From contig NC_036461.1 of assembly GCF_002775205.1 (NCBI RefSeq), positions 7,911,015 through 7,975,014 of the forward strand: a stretch of 64,000 bases of DNA, read 5' to 3'. The notes under the pieces were generated by a model. The model saw only the letters and a program-made list of their open reading frames with translations. It was not told where the DNA came from and searched no databases. Positions within the stretch are counted from its first letter, which is position 1; every line of letters begins with the position of its first letter. The DNA comes from Xiphophorus maculatus (Eukaryota > Chordata > Actinopteri > Cyprinodontiformes > Poeciliidae). A program made the position numbers and the translations under genes. Below, one piece after another: positions 1 to 14,091 of this stretch.

Positions 1-260
1 GATTCACTGATCAGAATCAGCACCTCCACAATAAAATAGAAGTTTTGTCTATTTGTTTGTCAAGACTGAAACACATCAGCAATAACCATAAAGAAACAAC
101 AAATGCTTTAAAGAAGCCTTGGAAGGGAAATCAGGCCACTTAAAAACTATTTGGCATCCACCACTCTACTGAAACAATGGTTATTCACAAATAAAAATAA
201 TAATAAACAAAAAAAAAACAGCTGCAGTTTTTCCTAATATTAGATGCCCCAGCAAACAGA

Positions 261-295
261 ATGCTGCCTTGTCCTAAAAAAGAACAAGGCAGCAT
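261..295. repeat. 12-bp perfect hairpin
   Basis: ATGCTGCCTTGT at 261-272 is the exact reverse complement of 284-295, with an 11-nt loop, followed by a T-run. It lies upstream of the first gabrg1 exon seen here. No function can be assigned; it may be a small fold-back repeat. Confidence 0.5.
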
Positions 296-436
296 GTTTT
301 TTTTTTTAATGAGTCAGAAGAGATCAGGGACAATGGATAGATGACACAAAAGTAGAGAGGTTTGGTCACTGTGCAAAGCACCTTGTTTTAAGAAAATCAA
401 ACTCGAGATATTAGCGTAAACAGAGCATACCAACTT

Positions 437-792
437 TTAACCCTCTATGGCATGACTTTTTATTTTTGTGGGGAAGAAATATTTTCCTGCATTCTTTGGG
501 AGCTTGGTGGTCCCTAATTACATGTCAATCATAAAATCGGACTCTGACACCTCCTGGAACCAGATTTGGGTTTGTTGCCTCAGGGTAACATTGGTCTAGA
601 ACACCAAGATTGTCTACACTGATTATGAGAAATGAAATACAAATCAAACAAAAACTATATTCATAAAAGAACTATTTTTTGGACAAAAATATGTCAAAAA
701 TCATGCCCCCCAAAAAATAAAATAAAGGAGCAATGTGAGGTACAGCTATGTGGTTTGTTGCCTGAGGGCAACGCCATGCCATAGAGGGTTAA
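437..792. mobile_element. piggyBac-like MITE
   Basis: A 356-bp block bounded by TTAA on both sides (437-440 and 789-792), the target site duplicated by piggyBac transposases. Inside the TTAA lie perfect 14-bp inverted repeats, CCCTCTATGGCATG (441-454) and its complement (775-788). A direct repeat of the TTTGTTGCCT kind lies at about 571 and 754. No transposase frame is present, so the element is non-autonomous. The perfect termini suggest it is not very old. It lies in gabrg1 intron 1 or the 5' flank. Confidence 0.8.
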
Positions 793-1532
793 GCACTGTG
801 GTGAAGCACTTGGTTTGCAGTCACATGAGTCAAAATTCCTCCATAATGATATGAGGGACCTAATAAACTCAAACAGCAAATGACTACAACGAGTTATTCC
901 TTCTGAATTGCTATACATTTTGGCTTTTTCAAAAACATAGTATTGAGTAACATGTTGTGTCTTTTTGTAAGCTTGATACTCAATTTCAGAACCTGACAAA
1001 AATACAACCATTTTAATCTTATTATATGTAAAACCCTAGTGCTGAAGTAGAGTAAATTATTTTACCAAGATTATGTATTTTATAAAGAGCAGAATAAGCA
1101 GCTTAATGAATAAAACCATGTATGCAGGCTGACAACTGTTAAATGAGAAATCAAATCTAATTTAATCTGTTAGATGTGTGCGAGATGTTCCATCAGAATA
1201 TAACTAAAATGTGTTTGGCATATGCTCAAACACTTTAGATCTTAAATGCATCTGTTCTCGTCAAGGTTCTCAGTCTAATAGATGGTTGGTGTCCATGTGA
1301 TCCGATTCATCATCTGGCCACAAATCACCTGTACTTTCCTTTGAAAGTTTAAAAAGTGCATATAGCTGCCTGATTTTCCTTGCACAGTAATTTTCACCTT
1401 CAGTTCACAAGATTAATCAAGCACTCATTCTCCTTCTGGTGTGTTAGCCAAATGAGAGCTAAAACACCAGAGGAAAATTTGGGAATCTGTGGATATCTGT
1501 TGATGCTTTATGGTTATCGCTCTTCTTCACAG

Positions 1533-4500
1533 TTCAGCCATTGGGCCCAGTAAACAGGAAGATGAAGACTACGAGGATGTACCCATAAATAAAACCTGGG
1601 TGTTATCGCCAAAGGTCTATGAGAGTGACGTGACTTTGATCCTCAATAAACTGCTGCAGGGCTACGACAACAAACTGCGGCCTGACATCGGAGGTGAGGA
1701 AAAAAACCCTCTCATCTCCACGTAACACCTTCTGCATTAGAGGAAACATGCTCTCAATATTCAAACAGGATTTCTAATATTTAATGTTTATTTTTATTTA
1801 TTGTAATGAGTGTTAGGATTGTTATTGTGAGCTTGGTTGTTTTAGGACAGAAACCTGCAGCATTACATGTAAATCCATGTCCTTACGTTATGTTTCAGTG
1901 CGGCCGACAGTGATTGAAACAGCAGTTTATGTCAACAGTATCGGACCAGTGGACCCCATCAACATGGTGAGGCAGTTTCCGTCAGTTTAGCTGCAGCTTG
2001 TTCTCATTTTTATGCATTTAGTGCTTTTAAAAAGTACTATAGTTTTGTCCATCAAGTCCATCATACTATAGTTTTGTCCAAACCTACCAAGAGGTGAACA
2101 AAAATGAATAGTAGATGTATCAGTCAAATGAAAACTTTTTGCTAATTGTTTGGTGTTTGGAGTGGTGGTCCAACCAATGAATGCAATCTGCTAATTGCTT
2201 GCAGTACAAGGCTTGATTCAGTTTGTACTACACCTGACGTAGTTACAAAAAATGGGGAGATCCACACAGAACCTGCTACTGGAGATTAATCTGGCCAGGT
2301 TGGCTTGAGGCAGAACCAGTAAAATTTGCTCCCATGAAGAATTGACAATAAGCCGTTCTTCTAAGTCCAGACCATGATGATATGAAAGCCTTCCTCCTCT
2401 TTTGCCAAAAGATGAATGGACCTCTGCATTTATATGTGCATGCTAAGCAGCCTAACATGATCCTGTTAGTAAATGGTAAATGACCTGTACTTGTATAACA
2501 CTTTAGCTGAAGGTTTATATCTGAAGTGCTCTATGCTGCAATCAGTCATTCACCCAATAGCACACACTCACATATACACTGATGGTAGAAAGCTACATTG
2601 TAGCCAATGCTACGCTGGGACAAACTGACAGACTCAGGAAGGCTGTCAATCAATTGTTGAGAGTGGACCCTCGGAACGCCACTACCAGCAGGCGAGGTCA
2701 GGAAAGAGTCTGTCCCAAGGACACAAAAACTAAGATGGACAGTTGGGGTTTGAGCATTTTACTTCTGATCCATTGTCACTCTGCAATTTGAGTTATTGCA
2801 GGGTTGCTAAACTTGTGTCCTTCATGTCTTAGATGTGTCTCTGTTCAACAAGCATAATGCAACTGAAAAGTGGTGAAAGACGTTCTGATAATTGAAAACA
2901 CAATGTATGCATACTGAAAACTTAACACAAATTGGGAAATGGATACCAATGTTTGCAATGACCTTTTCTTGCAGGAATACACCATTGACATCTTCTTTGC
3001 CCAAACATGGTATGACAGCCGATTGAAGTTCAACAGTTCGATGAAGCTGCTCATGCTTAACAGTAACATGGTAGGGAAAATCTGGATTCCCGACACCTTC
3101 TTCAGGAATTCCCGCAAATCCGATGCCCACTGGATCACAACTCCCAACCGACTTTTGAGGCTGTGGAGTAATGGACGAGTCATGTACACACTGAGGTAGG
3201 ACACTTGCAGGACAGTTTTTCAAACTGATTTTATCAACATATTTAATGTTAACTCTAAAGATATTTGTTGTTTGTGCAGCTTTAGTGTGCACATCTGTGT
3301 TTCTTTTTAAAGTAACTCCAGTTTGTCAAACCATGATCTGTCTGTTTTATTGGTGTTTCAGAGAGAGTGAGAAAAAAGCACACAAAAGAATGTTGAGACT
3401 TGATTTTCTTCTGTCACAATTCTGTTTTATCAGGTTGACTATTAATGCGGAGTGTTACCTTAAGCTGCATAACTTTCCAATGGATGAGCACTCGTGTCCG
3501 CTGGAGTTTTCGAGCTGTAGGTTGTCAAACGTAACATTCTTTCATTTTCGAACCCGTCATCTTAACTTCAGCTTCCTAGCTCTCCTAGAACAAGGGACTA
3601 GCACAATGGCAACACCTGTGTTCATTCTCCTTGCCAGAGAGCCCATCTGCTTGAGGCTGTACCAATCTATCATCTGCTCCACCAGCAGAAAGAGGAGGTC
3701 ACCTACTACCATTTTGCTGACAGACTTAATGAATTCTGCACCCTTCCCCAGTCTGATTCATGCTGTCTGTTATCCTTCATTTGTCTCTTGTATTGTGCTT
3801 TTGCTTCTCATGACTTATCATGCTCTTAATCTTCCACACACCAGTGGAAAATACAAAGAATGTTCCACCGAGTTTATGTCAAATGTCAGAGCCAGTTCAG
3901 TCACAGGAAATGTCATCGAATCAGCATGAGTTTGTGATAAACTCAAGCCTAAACTAACCTTTTGTGTTACAGTACAGTAGTCGCTGGATATGGTTTTCAG
4001 AAAAAAGATATTTTACATCAATGTAATATTTGGTCTCTAAGGTAACCAAAAAATATTTTTTTTCCTAAAAGAATATTATCATGGTAATGAAAAGCCAGAA
4101 ATCAAGGCAAACTATTTAGAAAATATAAAAGATTACAGAGTAAAACTTGACATAGACAGATGCAGAAGGAAAACAGAGAAATCCCTTTGTAGCTCTTTCA
4201 AGGAATTCCCAGACCAGAGGCGATTTGTTCAGTGAGTTCTGGGTCTCCTTCAGGTGGCATACTGATGCCTAAAGTACCTCCATCAAGTAATTTTGATGAA
4301 GAGGAGCAGAGGCTCCGCTCTGTGTTCCCGTCTGATGATGGAGTTCTTCACCTTATCCCTAAGCCAGAGCTTTCAGCTCAGCTCTTTTAAAACATTTAAG
4401 GTGCCACTCTGCATTTTTAAGAGAAATTCCAAAATCTCAAAACTAATGAGCAGGATCAAGAAACCATTACAAAAAGAGAAGCAAATATTTCCACATAGTA

Positions 4501-7500
4501 CAACTGACTGGAGGGGTACAAAAAGGTGTACCCACTGGATCGTGAAAGGGGTTTAGACTATTTGGAATCAAACTTAATTTGCAAACTTGAAGAAATTTAT
4601 TGTGACTGAGCAGGTCAGTGACATTTTGAATGCTTCCATCTTCTTTGCCCTAATGCTGTTTCCTGTGAATAACAACCACTCATAGACTATGTAAAGGAAG
4701 GATGCAGCCACTCTGATTTAAAATAAAGATCACAATCTTGATTTTATTCACTCTACCGTACATAATTTAAGTAGGTGACAGATACATCCCTTTTTGCATT
4801 AGGTATCCTAACTGAAGTATTTATATTTATGGGTTATTCTTGAAAATACTGTAGTAACAGTCAGAAGTCTTATTCATTTTAGGGCCCACCATAAACTAAA
4901 TCTGCTATTCACTCAGTGTCATAGCAGCCAAATATGCTTATGAACTTGTTTGCTCTTTAGAAAGGATTTAATAGGAAAGACCTTTTGCCACTTTATTAGA
5001 TCAAAAACAGCCCGCCCTTCCTTTCCAACTGATGAGATGTATAACAATTCATTTTTTGTCCTCTATAGATAATTTATTTTCTACTGCATTAATATGGAAC
5101 AACATTCCATAAAGTCAGTCTCTTTAATGGCTTATCTTACTTAAAGTAGACTAAGCCAGAAAGCATAAAAGCAAAATCTCACCCAAAGCAAATTTTGAAA
5201 AATTCCATAGTGGGTCGTGCCAAGAGACACTGATGGCCAAGGCCAAATGTAGAGATGAGTGTTGCGTTAGGGTGTGGTAAGGATGAACAAAAGCATTGTT
5301 GCCAAATTAACGACTGAGACTATGCAGTCTCCCAGTCAGGTAGATCAGAGAGGAGACTCATTCCACTCTGTGTCCACATTGCAAATGAATCAGATTTGTG
5401 CAAAGTTGAAAACGCTATTGCTCAATCTTTCATATTTCCAACTGCTGACTCACCATGGTATCGTGTGTCTGAATGAGATAAGTTTATACTCAAATCGGGG
5501 CTGTGACATAGACATCGACCAAGTTGCATCATTTGTAACCAATAGGAAAATTCAACTGCACTAGTCACCCTTTAACACAAACTGGACAGCACTAAAATGG
5601 TTTTAAGACAAATATTTCTGATCTAAACTAGTTGACAAAAAATTTGACAATTTTCACAGTAACAAGATCCTGTTCTGCAAGTTTTCATCAAAACAGATAA
5701 AATACCTTTTGCTCTCTTTGCTGAAACAAACTCCAGATTATCTATATAATCTGTGCCATCATTAGACCATAGTACAACAGGAGGGCTGAGACTGGTAAAC
5801 ACAAGACAAGTTTTCTTGAACGTCTCTTGTTCACAGCTGCATCTCATTATTTTTGATAGTAGCAAATTACATATTGAACTGACTCGGGTTGATATGAAAC
5901 TTCATTACAGTAGCCACCAACACTAATTGCTTTTATCGAACTTTAATTTAGACAATATTTTGGACAGTTATGTCAGATACTTTTCTATAAAATAGAAGTC
6001 AGATACTGCATCCATTTTTAGGCCAAAATGGATGCTGTGACTGATAACTACATAAATCATTGAGATTAGCTGTGTTTTAAGGTGCTGTGGCTACATCCAT
6101 CTTTTTTGCACAGTCTATGTGTGAGCTACGTTGAAAAATATCTGATGCTGTAGGAATGAGGCAGGCTTTTGTTTCATCTGCTTTGGGGTGTTCTGCAGAT
6201 GGTTATCCAAAAAACGAGATCACATATCGGTGGCAGAGGCGGGCAGTGGAGGTGGCCGACCAGCGTTACTGGAGACTCTACCAGTTTGCTTTTGTAGGGA
6301 TGAGGAATACCACCGATGAGGCACACACTCAGTCAGGTAAGGCAGAATCGCCTTACCGTTTCTAGTTTTGCAGTGCTCTAAATTGAAAAACCCCTTTCAT
6401 CTTTACTTTGCTTAATCTGTTTCAGGGGAATATGTCATAATGACAATATTTTTTGACTTGAGTCGACGGATGGGCTATTTCACTATTCAGACGTACATTC
6501 CCTGCAGCATGATAGTGGTCTTGTCCTGGGTGTCCTTCTGGATTAACAAGGATGCCGTCCCAGCTCGGACATCTCTAGGTTGGAAATCTTAACAAAATTT
6601 TACTATCTGAAAGTCTAGCATCCTGCCAGACTGAGGTCCTGCAAGTTTTCTTTCTTTATGAGCAAATAAGGCAAAATGACAAACCACAATCGATCGATCT
6701 TGTAGTTTTGGAATCAAAAACAATGACTTCTGCCTTTTCTGCAGTAAGTTGGAGGAAATTCTGACTCATCCACTCATTGAAATCATAGACACTATGTGAT
6801 TTTATTGAACTGTTATGTGGTTGAACAAAAAATTTAATCTGCATTACCAGGACAAGTTTGATAAGAGGCCCTGTGGTACTCCATACACTTAACAGAGAGG
6901 CACGTAGATATAGATAATCTGAAAGTAGAGCCTTGGGGAATCCCACATGTAATCTTTGCTTTGGTTATCAAGCTGACCTTAATCTTAACTGATAATGTTT
7001 TCCCAAGGATAAAAGATAAAAACAAAATTAGTTTCTTTTAATATAGCTACATGGTTGTCTTGGTAGGTCACCTGTTTTTTGGTACTGATATTGTTTGAAA
7101 AATAATTGGAATTGATAATGTCTTTGGAGATGATGAATGACCCCAACTTAAAAATTTTGCTCTCATGTTCATCTGTGACTAAAGATTTAAACGCAACAAC
7201 CGTTCAACTAATTGGAGGACATATGAATTAATGCACAACAGTCTGAGCGTATGAACAAAGGAAACCAGGGAGTATTTATACTGACACAGCTAAAGAGAAA
7301 CAAGCGACAGATGATTAGTAAATGAGGATCAGGTGAGATGGGAAAGCAGAAAGCAGGACTATCTAAATAGACTGGGGAAAAAGCAAAGAAATCTTCTAAT
7401 GCACCTAATCCAAGACGATTTTGTAGGAGTGTCCTAACAACCATTTCTTCTTAGTCCTAAACTTTGTTCATAATGCAGTTTGACAGAAAGTATGAAAAGT

Positions 7501-8472
7501 GTAGCATGATTTTAAAAACACTGTAGGAAAACACAACCAAAATCCTAAGACAAACTTTGAAAGACTCTAAGAGGATATCTTCAGAGATCACAAAAAGTCA
7601 GGATAAACTAAAACTACATGGTTTCATAATGTTTGTACCATATTTATTGTTTACCTTTTTTGAATCAAATCAGAGTCCCAGCACACAATGGCAAACTGAA
7701 TTTTTCAAATCAGAAAAAATTTATTTTTCAATCTGCCAATCACTAATCAGAGTGTTGATGGACAATTCCAATAAGCTGCTATTTTTTGTTGGGTTTCTAT
7801 GCTTTGCTCAATTATTCAGCAAATTTCCTGTTTTCATATTTCATTTTAAACAAAAAATTAACCATGTATATAATTTTTTTAATTCCTACATTTATCCCTT
7901 TGTAGGAATCACTACAGTCCTCACTATGACAACTCTGAGCACCATCTCCAGGAAGTCCCTGCCGAAGGTTTCCTACATCACTGCCATGGATCTCTTCGTC
8001 TCTGTCTGCTTCATCTTCACCTTCGCTGCTCTCATGGAGTATGGGACCTTGCACTACTTCACCAGCAACCGGCAGACCAAGAAGTCTAAAGCCAACAGCA
8101 GTGCCCAGGTACAAACTGAACTTTTATTTGACTCACTCTGGCTTTATTCTTCTAAACGGAGCAGTGAAAGTAACCATGTTTTTTTTGCAGCAGAGAGTTC
8201 CCAGCATGGTAAATATCCGACCTGGAACATCCCTGTTGCAGATGAACAACATCGTTCCATATCACGAGGACGATGACTACGCCTACGATTGCTTAGATGG
8301 AAAAGACTGTGCCAGCTTCTTTTGCTGCTTCGACGACTGCCGATCGGGAGCCTGGAGAGAAAACAGGATGCACGTTCGAGTTTCTAAGATTGATTCTTAC
8401 TCGCGGATATTTTTTCCGACTGCTTTTGGCCTTTTTAATCTAGTTTACTGGATTGCTTATCTTTATTTATAA
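1533..8472 (+). CDS. gabrg1: GABA-A receptor gamma-1 subunit, 5'-partial, eight exons
   Basis: Subunit of the pentameric GABA-gated chloride channel at inhibitory synapses. Coding exons: 1533-1693, 1899-1966, 2975-3195, 3434-3516, 6199-6336, 6426-6578, 7906-8108, 8191-8472; all have GT-AG borders, and the sizes 68, 221, 83, 138 and 153 are typical of GABA-A genes. They give about 435 residues. Seen in order: acidic N-terminus ([14 protein letters not shown]), ligand-binding domain, Cys-loop ([15 protein letters not shown]), M1 ([10 protein letters not shown]), pore-lining M2 ([12 protein letters not shown]), M3, a short M3-M4 loop with the gamma-type [14 protein letters not shown] cysteine cluster, then M4 ending [24 protein letters not shown] and [16 protein letters not shown] favour gamma-1 over gamma-2 or gamma-3. 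The signal-peptide exon is not in the window; the first codon here is split across the upstream intron. Family assignment is very secure, the paralogue secure. Confidence 0.95.
2468..2730 (+). repeat. Teleost SINE-like repeat, diverged
   Basis: The block begins with GTAAATGGTAAATGACC, then CTTGTATAACACTTTA, CAGTCATTCACCCA, AGCTACATTGTAGCC, and ends CCCAAGGACACA. This matches a common teleost interspersed repeat as I remember it, in gabrg1 intron 3. The family name is not certain without a repeat library. Confidence 0.6.
4225..4400 (-). mobile_element. LINE ORF 3'-end remnant (RTE-like)
   Basis: GAGGAGCAGAGGCTCCGCTC followed by a CTTCACCTTATCCCTAAG stretch resembles the reverse complement of the C-terminal coding part of an abundant fish LINE. 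The copy is strongly diverged and short, and lies in gabrg1 intron 5. A related piece in the other orientation is at 43306-43455. Confidence 0.45.
6600..7025 (-). mobile_element. LINE reverse-transcriptase fragment (L2/Rex type)
   Basis: On the minus strand, reading frames contain CGIPQGS (about 6950) and later [20 protein letters not shown] (about 6710-6770). These are the start of the palm motif and the stretch after the YADD box in fish L2/Rex-type non-LTR retrotransposons. Frames are shifted and both ends are missing, so this is a dead 5'-truncated copy. It sits in intron 7 of gabrg1, antisense to the gene. Confidence 0.75.
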
Positions 8473-11400
8473 AAGAAAATGTTTATTTATAACTGAAATC
8501 AGCTGGAGTTTAACATTTGCAGGTGCATCAGCTGCTTTTAGACTAGTTAGAAGTAACTTTGCAAACTTTTGCTTTGAAAATATAAAGAGCCTGGCTGCAG
8601 AGAGGCATGGCATATTAGTGATAACAGCTCCAACATCTTGATCCTGCACAATAAGCAAGAAAAATCCTCAATGTTAGGCTGATCTTTTTGTGAAATTAAC
8701 CGCAATATAAAGTGTTTGCACATGTAAAACTTCAGTCTCCACAGAGGAACTATTGCCATCAGTCTTTAATACAACAGCCCAAATGTTTATTTTCTCTTTG
8801 CTACTGTGCATTGATATCATGCTTTGCACTTTGCATCTGCAATTGAGGGATATTGTCCCTATAATTTGAAGACAGGTTCCTTAATTTTTCTTCGAAAAGC
8901 CAGTAACTTATCTGAACAATGGCCAATTAATTGTGTTCAGAATAGTCAGGGATCGTATCTTTACAAATACACCTTAATTGTTCTCTGCGTTTTTCCTGCA
9001 GGCTGTCAGGAGTGATGATGGTTATTTTTATGGCAGACAGATTTTATACTTTCATGTATTATATATTGCAAAAAAAAGGCTTGAGTTTATTCCTGTTCAA
9101 GCAAACACATCAACTGGTAATTTAACCTGATTGTTTTAAACTGATTGTTTTCTTACTGAAGACGTTCATAAAAAAAGCTGCACATCATTTTATAAAGGTC
9201 TGTGGCATCTTAAGCACTTCTCAATAACATTGTACTTCAGCACAGCAATAGAGTTTTACAGGCAGCTTTTAATAGCAGATTGTTTACGAGAACAGATACC
9301 TGTCTGGATAATTTTCTCCTTCAAATGCATACATTTTTAAAAAAGGGTGTAATTTCTTCAAAAATGTAAGAAATTCCTTCAATGAACTTGTAGTTTGGTG
9401 TTCTAGATTACACATCTTCCATTTATTCATCTTTTGTTTTTAGTTTGAAGAGAGTCTGGCAGCAGGACAGAAAGATTAAGTTCAGTTCTTCTTTCTGAAA
9501 TTAATTAGATGTTTACTCCTATAAAATGTACCTTGAGAGAGGAAAAGTTGGGATCACAAGAAGGCCATTTTATGCTTTGTCTCATATGCATTCAGTGCTA
9601 TTCAAGCATTCATACATCTTAGAATGTAAAACACTAATTTGTAGTTTTTCCCACTTTGTGATTTAAAAAAAAACCCTCCAAAAACTTAAAAGATGTTCAG
9701 TCATTGGAGACATTATGGATATCAAGCCATGAAAAGTTTCAGGTGACATTTTGTCCACAAACTCATCCTAAGGTGACAACAGTAAGCAGTTGTCACAGTT
9801 TTGGTTTATAAACCAAAATACAACCAAATTAGTTTCTGAATTCATGAGGGATTTTCTGTTGCACAGAAACACATCAACTGGTAATTGATAATCATATTTG
9901 TCTATGGTAATGGAATTTCAAGCCTTGTTAATATGAATTGTTTTATTATCAAAAAGTGAGAATTTATTATTTGCTTAAAGCTAATGATAATTTCTTGTAA
10001 ATATTTAGAAAACATTTTAAGCATGCAGCTGTAAAATGTATGTAAACTTTACAAATCGGCATTTAATGGCCAACTATTATCATATTAAAAGCAACATAAC
10101 CAAAACTTTTTTTTTTTAATGACATAAGATGCAAATAAATCTGCATTTCCACTTTTTTCTGACCAATTTTAAAGTGTTATGACAAAAATCATGTTGAGTC
10201 ATTTCCTTTTAGAAACAGGAAAGCACTACTATTTGTGGATGATGACATCTGTCCATCCATTATCTGTGGAAGCTTGTAACTATGACTTAAATCAATACAA
10301 CCATTGTTTTCTTTGATAAAGAAATAGACTTTGTTAACTGTAATATGTGGCATTTAATTGCAACAGAGAAAATCCAAGGATAAACTACACAGGAAACTTT
10401 GGTGAGCTACGTGGAAGTAAATAGATGAAGAGGCCAGATTTCTCCCCCGCTGCCAAAATCATCTGCATTTCAGATATCTTTTCCTCCTTATATGACAAGC
10501 AGAAAGGAAAGAAACAAGCAAAAGTTGAGTGAAGATGACACAGAACATAGAGAGAAATGGCTTCTGCAAGGAGTCAAAAGCCAAACCACAAATTACCGGT
10601 TGTGTGATGATATTGTGTGTTCTTTGCTCCATTAAAATTGTCTTCTGATGTCCACAGATCACTTCACTGAAAATACCAATAAGTCACCTCTCCAAATGTT
10701 CCTCCTGAATGTTTGCCAATAATAACTTGCTGTAGACATACCTGAACTAAAATGACGGAGAGAAAATTTGACAGCGGCCTACTTTTGAATATTTTCACTT
10801 CCCTTCTATTGACTTTAAGTGGCTTTTGGAGCCATTGACAGCTACATACACAAGTGTAGTAAAATTTGTGAGTAAAAAAACTGATTATTTGGAAAAATGT
10901 AAGACTTTCACAATCACTGATGGGCTCATCTTGGGTGGTGATTCGTTAGGTCTCCAAGCTACTGAACTCTTTCACGTATTTTACAAAAAACAAGAAAGCC
11001 ATCAATGACTATAATTTTTTTCTAAACTACAAAAATATTTGATAACAAGACTGAAGTGAAATTTTTTATAAATGGAACAAAGAAAAAGTCAGATTTGTCC
11101 ATCTTTAAGAGAAATTGTTCATTCTGATTAAATCAAATCAGAATATGAAAGGTTTTAAACATTAGACAGAATTCATGTTGCCTGAGACAAAATGTTCTTG
11201 AGTAAAACAGAGATATTGAATCAGGAATATACTGGCATCTATGCAAGCATACATAGTTTTAGGAAAACTGCAAGTTCATTTGGTCAAAATGAATATTGCA
11301 CAACTCATTAATCAGATATCTTATTTGCATATCAACTGGTAGTTAACATGATACATGAACTGACTGTGGACAAGTCAGGAAAAGAGCATCTAAACTAAAG

Positions 11401-12249
11401 TTAATTAAAAATACAGTTTAAACTTTAAAGACAAGTTTGTGTCTCATCCCATATCTTCTTCATTTCACTCGGTGCATCCCTTAGCATTCCATTGCACTTT
11501 ATTTGGTTTAAGCTTTAACACTAAACTGATTAAATAGCTTGCGTAAAAAATGAGGCACATATACTTTATCCATGCAGCACAGAACGTGATTTATACTTTT
11601 TGATTTTCTTCCACAGACTTAACAACAGTCCTCTACAGGTGCAGGCTGCAGTATATTACCACTGCACAAGAGGGCATTTTCTTAGCATGAGTTAAAGCTT
11701 GTTGTGTTATTCATATTTATTCATATTTATCTATAGAACACTTATTCATACAGTGTTTCAGTGCTACAGTGCTACACTTAACATATTTTAAGTGTAGCAA
11801 AATGTGATTTTGCAAAATTAAGCAAGAAACAAGCATGAAGTGTAGAACCGAGTGATGTTTTACAAAACTACACTGGTTTTGCTAAAAAGTAACTCTTGTA
11901 TTAAATAATATTTGCTTTTGTTCTCACAGGAATTTATAGTTTAATATTAGCTAACATACAGCCATGTTATCAAGTTATTATGAGATTAAAGAGTTTATTT
12001 TCTCATGAGAGGAATAAATTATTTTAAAATCAACATAAAATAATTGTTTGCATATCAGAAGCCAGGACAATTATGCTGCCAACTGATTACCCTGAAAATG
12101 TTGTTAACTGCTGTGGCCTGCATTGACAGATCATCCACTGACGGAAGGATAATGCTCTTCAACTGGATCTAATACTGAACAATTAATTTCTGTACTATAG
12201 TATAGATCTAAATCAGAAGTGGGTTTTTTTTTTTTTAGCATTTTTTCCT

Positions 12250-12860
12250 TCTTAATGAGATAAAACAATACTGACATAAAAACAATCTATTTTTTGAGAT
12301 AAAGAGAAAACTAACGTGGTTATTTTGACATGAGAAATAATACATTTATTACGGCAAGATAACAAAATTAAACATGTAATTTAATGGATATTACTGGAAA
12401 ATACAAAATGTTTCATGGAGATAAGACAAAGCAAGCTTTGTTTCCTCCAAATAAGACACTAATAAGACACTGCTCCTCACTAGCTGATAAAGAAAGTTTT
12501 GTTTCTCTCGACAAGATGAAATTAGATGTTTTATAGAGGTAACAGGAACATGTACCCACAAGATAAAGAGAAAACTAACAAGGTCATGTCAACTTAAATC
12601 AATGCAAGCTGTATTTTATTCGGAATACAACATGAATTTTGTTTTCAGGAAATAGAATAAGCTTTGCTATTTTTTTTATTGGGTAACGCAACAAAATAAA
12701 AATGAATAAATAAATAAAAGCTTTGTTTACCAGAGATAGTATGAATCAGGCTCTTTGTTCTCAATTAAGACAATAATACACACATAATAAGAAATCACAT
12801 CAGATTTCACAAATGCAAGAAACAGAAACAATATTTCCACAAGAGGGGTAATGCAACTGG
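12250..12860. repeat. Degenerate array of GAGATAA-type units
   Basis: The motifs GATAAAGAGAAAACTAAC (12297-12315 and 12562-12580), CAAGATAACAAAATTA, GAGATAAGACAAAGCAAG and CTTTGTTT recur at irregular spacing of tens of bases. This looks like a decayed tandem or clustered repeat of a kind common in teleost intergenic DNA. Unit length and copy number cannot be fixed by eye. Confidence 0.45.
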
Positions 12861-14091
12861 ATAGTAATTGGTCCAGATGGTGCTAATGTTGATTTTGACA
12901 GTAGACGCTATATACCTCATATAAACACAAGCAATGCATTAAATTCTTTATTTATGTGCAGATGGTAAAGAGCTTAAGTCTTGTATGGATGTCAGGGTGG
13001 AGCGTAATTAAAAACTGATAAAATAAGACTTTAAGGGAATTTTCGGGATCTAGACAGACTCTTAGTCCTTGATTTTGAAGATGTGTAAATCTTACAAACT
13101 TTAAATTGTTAAATAATAAAACATATCAAATCTCCTACCATTTGGAGCAGATTTGTTGAAACTGAAACTGTTGAAATAAATTGTAGAGATGTAACTTATA
13201 TTCTTAAGTCTTATCATGATGATGCACTAAAATATTTTTGGTTACATTGCAGAAACTCTTCTCTAACCATGGTACCATTTTGTTTTTGTATTTATTTCTA
13301 TATTGTGACATATTCCAAACTACAATGGTAATCTGGTAATGATTTAAAGGCATAATCTCAATTAGACTACAACTAAATGAAAACATATTACATCAATATG
13401 GCCAACTTGTTTGAAATTACAATATAATCAAATTTGTCGTTGTACCGTGAAATTAGCATTTTCTTTGCAACTCTATTTCCGCTTTGCCTTGGCTTAAAAA
13501 AACAAGCTTTCATCTCCATGTCAGGCTTTAAAAACTGTATAAATGACTGCCAGCTGAACTTTTTTAAATGTATTTAAAAGCTACTCTGAAACTCCAGCAT
13601 ATCATGTCATTTTTTTCATATTCCTTTTTGCAAGTATAGTAAAAAAATCAAATGCTGTAATTGTCAGCCCAGCATCTTCAGAAACTTGATCATTCATCGC
13701 ACTAACGATCTGCAAAGAGCTAAAAATCTCATAAAACTCAAGCCATATTAAAGCGTCGGTCATATATCTGTGTGCAAAATCATTCTCTGTAAATGTTGCT
13801 CATGTTGTATTGTGACTACTAACTCAATACACTGTGACAAAATAAAGCAGTGCCTATAAAATCCAACTGGTGTTATTTCAGACTTTATTTTCCAGATGTA
13901 TTTGCATTGCTTAATTATTCCCTTTGAATAAATTGATGGCCTGAAGGTTTATGACAGACAATCTTTGGGCAATGTTACATGTTACCCTCACAACATGTTT
14001 TGGGCAAAAAAATCCTGCAAAACTGAGAGTGAGTCGACTCGATCTCAAGTTCCTCTCAAAAGATCATTTACAGTTAGCATCATGCAGGACT

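Noticed and set aside
3246-3929. 227-codon plus-strand frame
   Set aside because: It overlaps gabrg1 exon 5 in the same frame but runs through the true donor at 3516 into the intron; the part after that has no gamma-subunit similarity.
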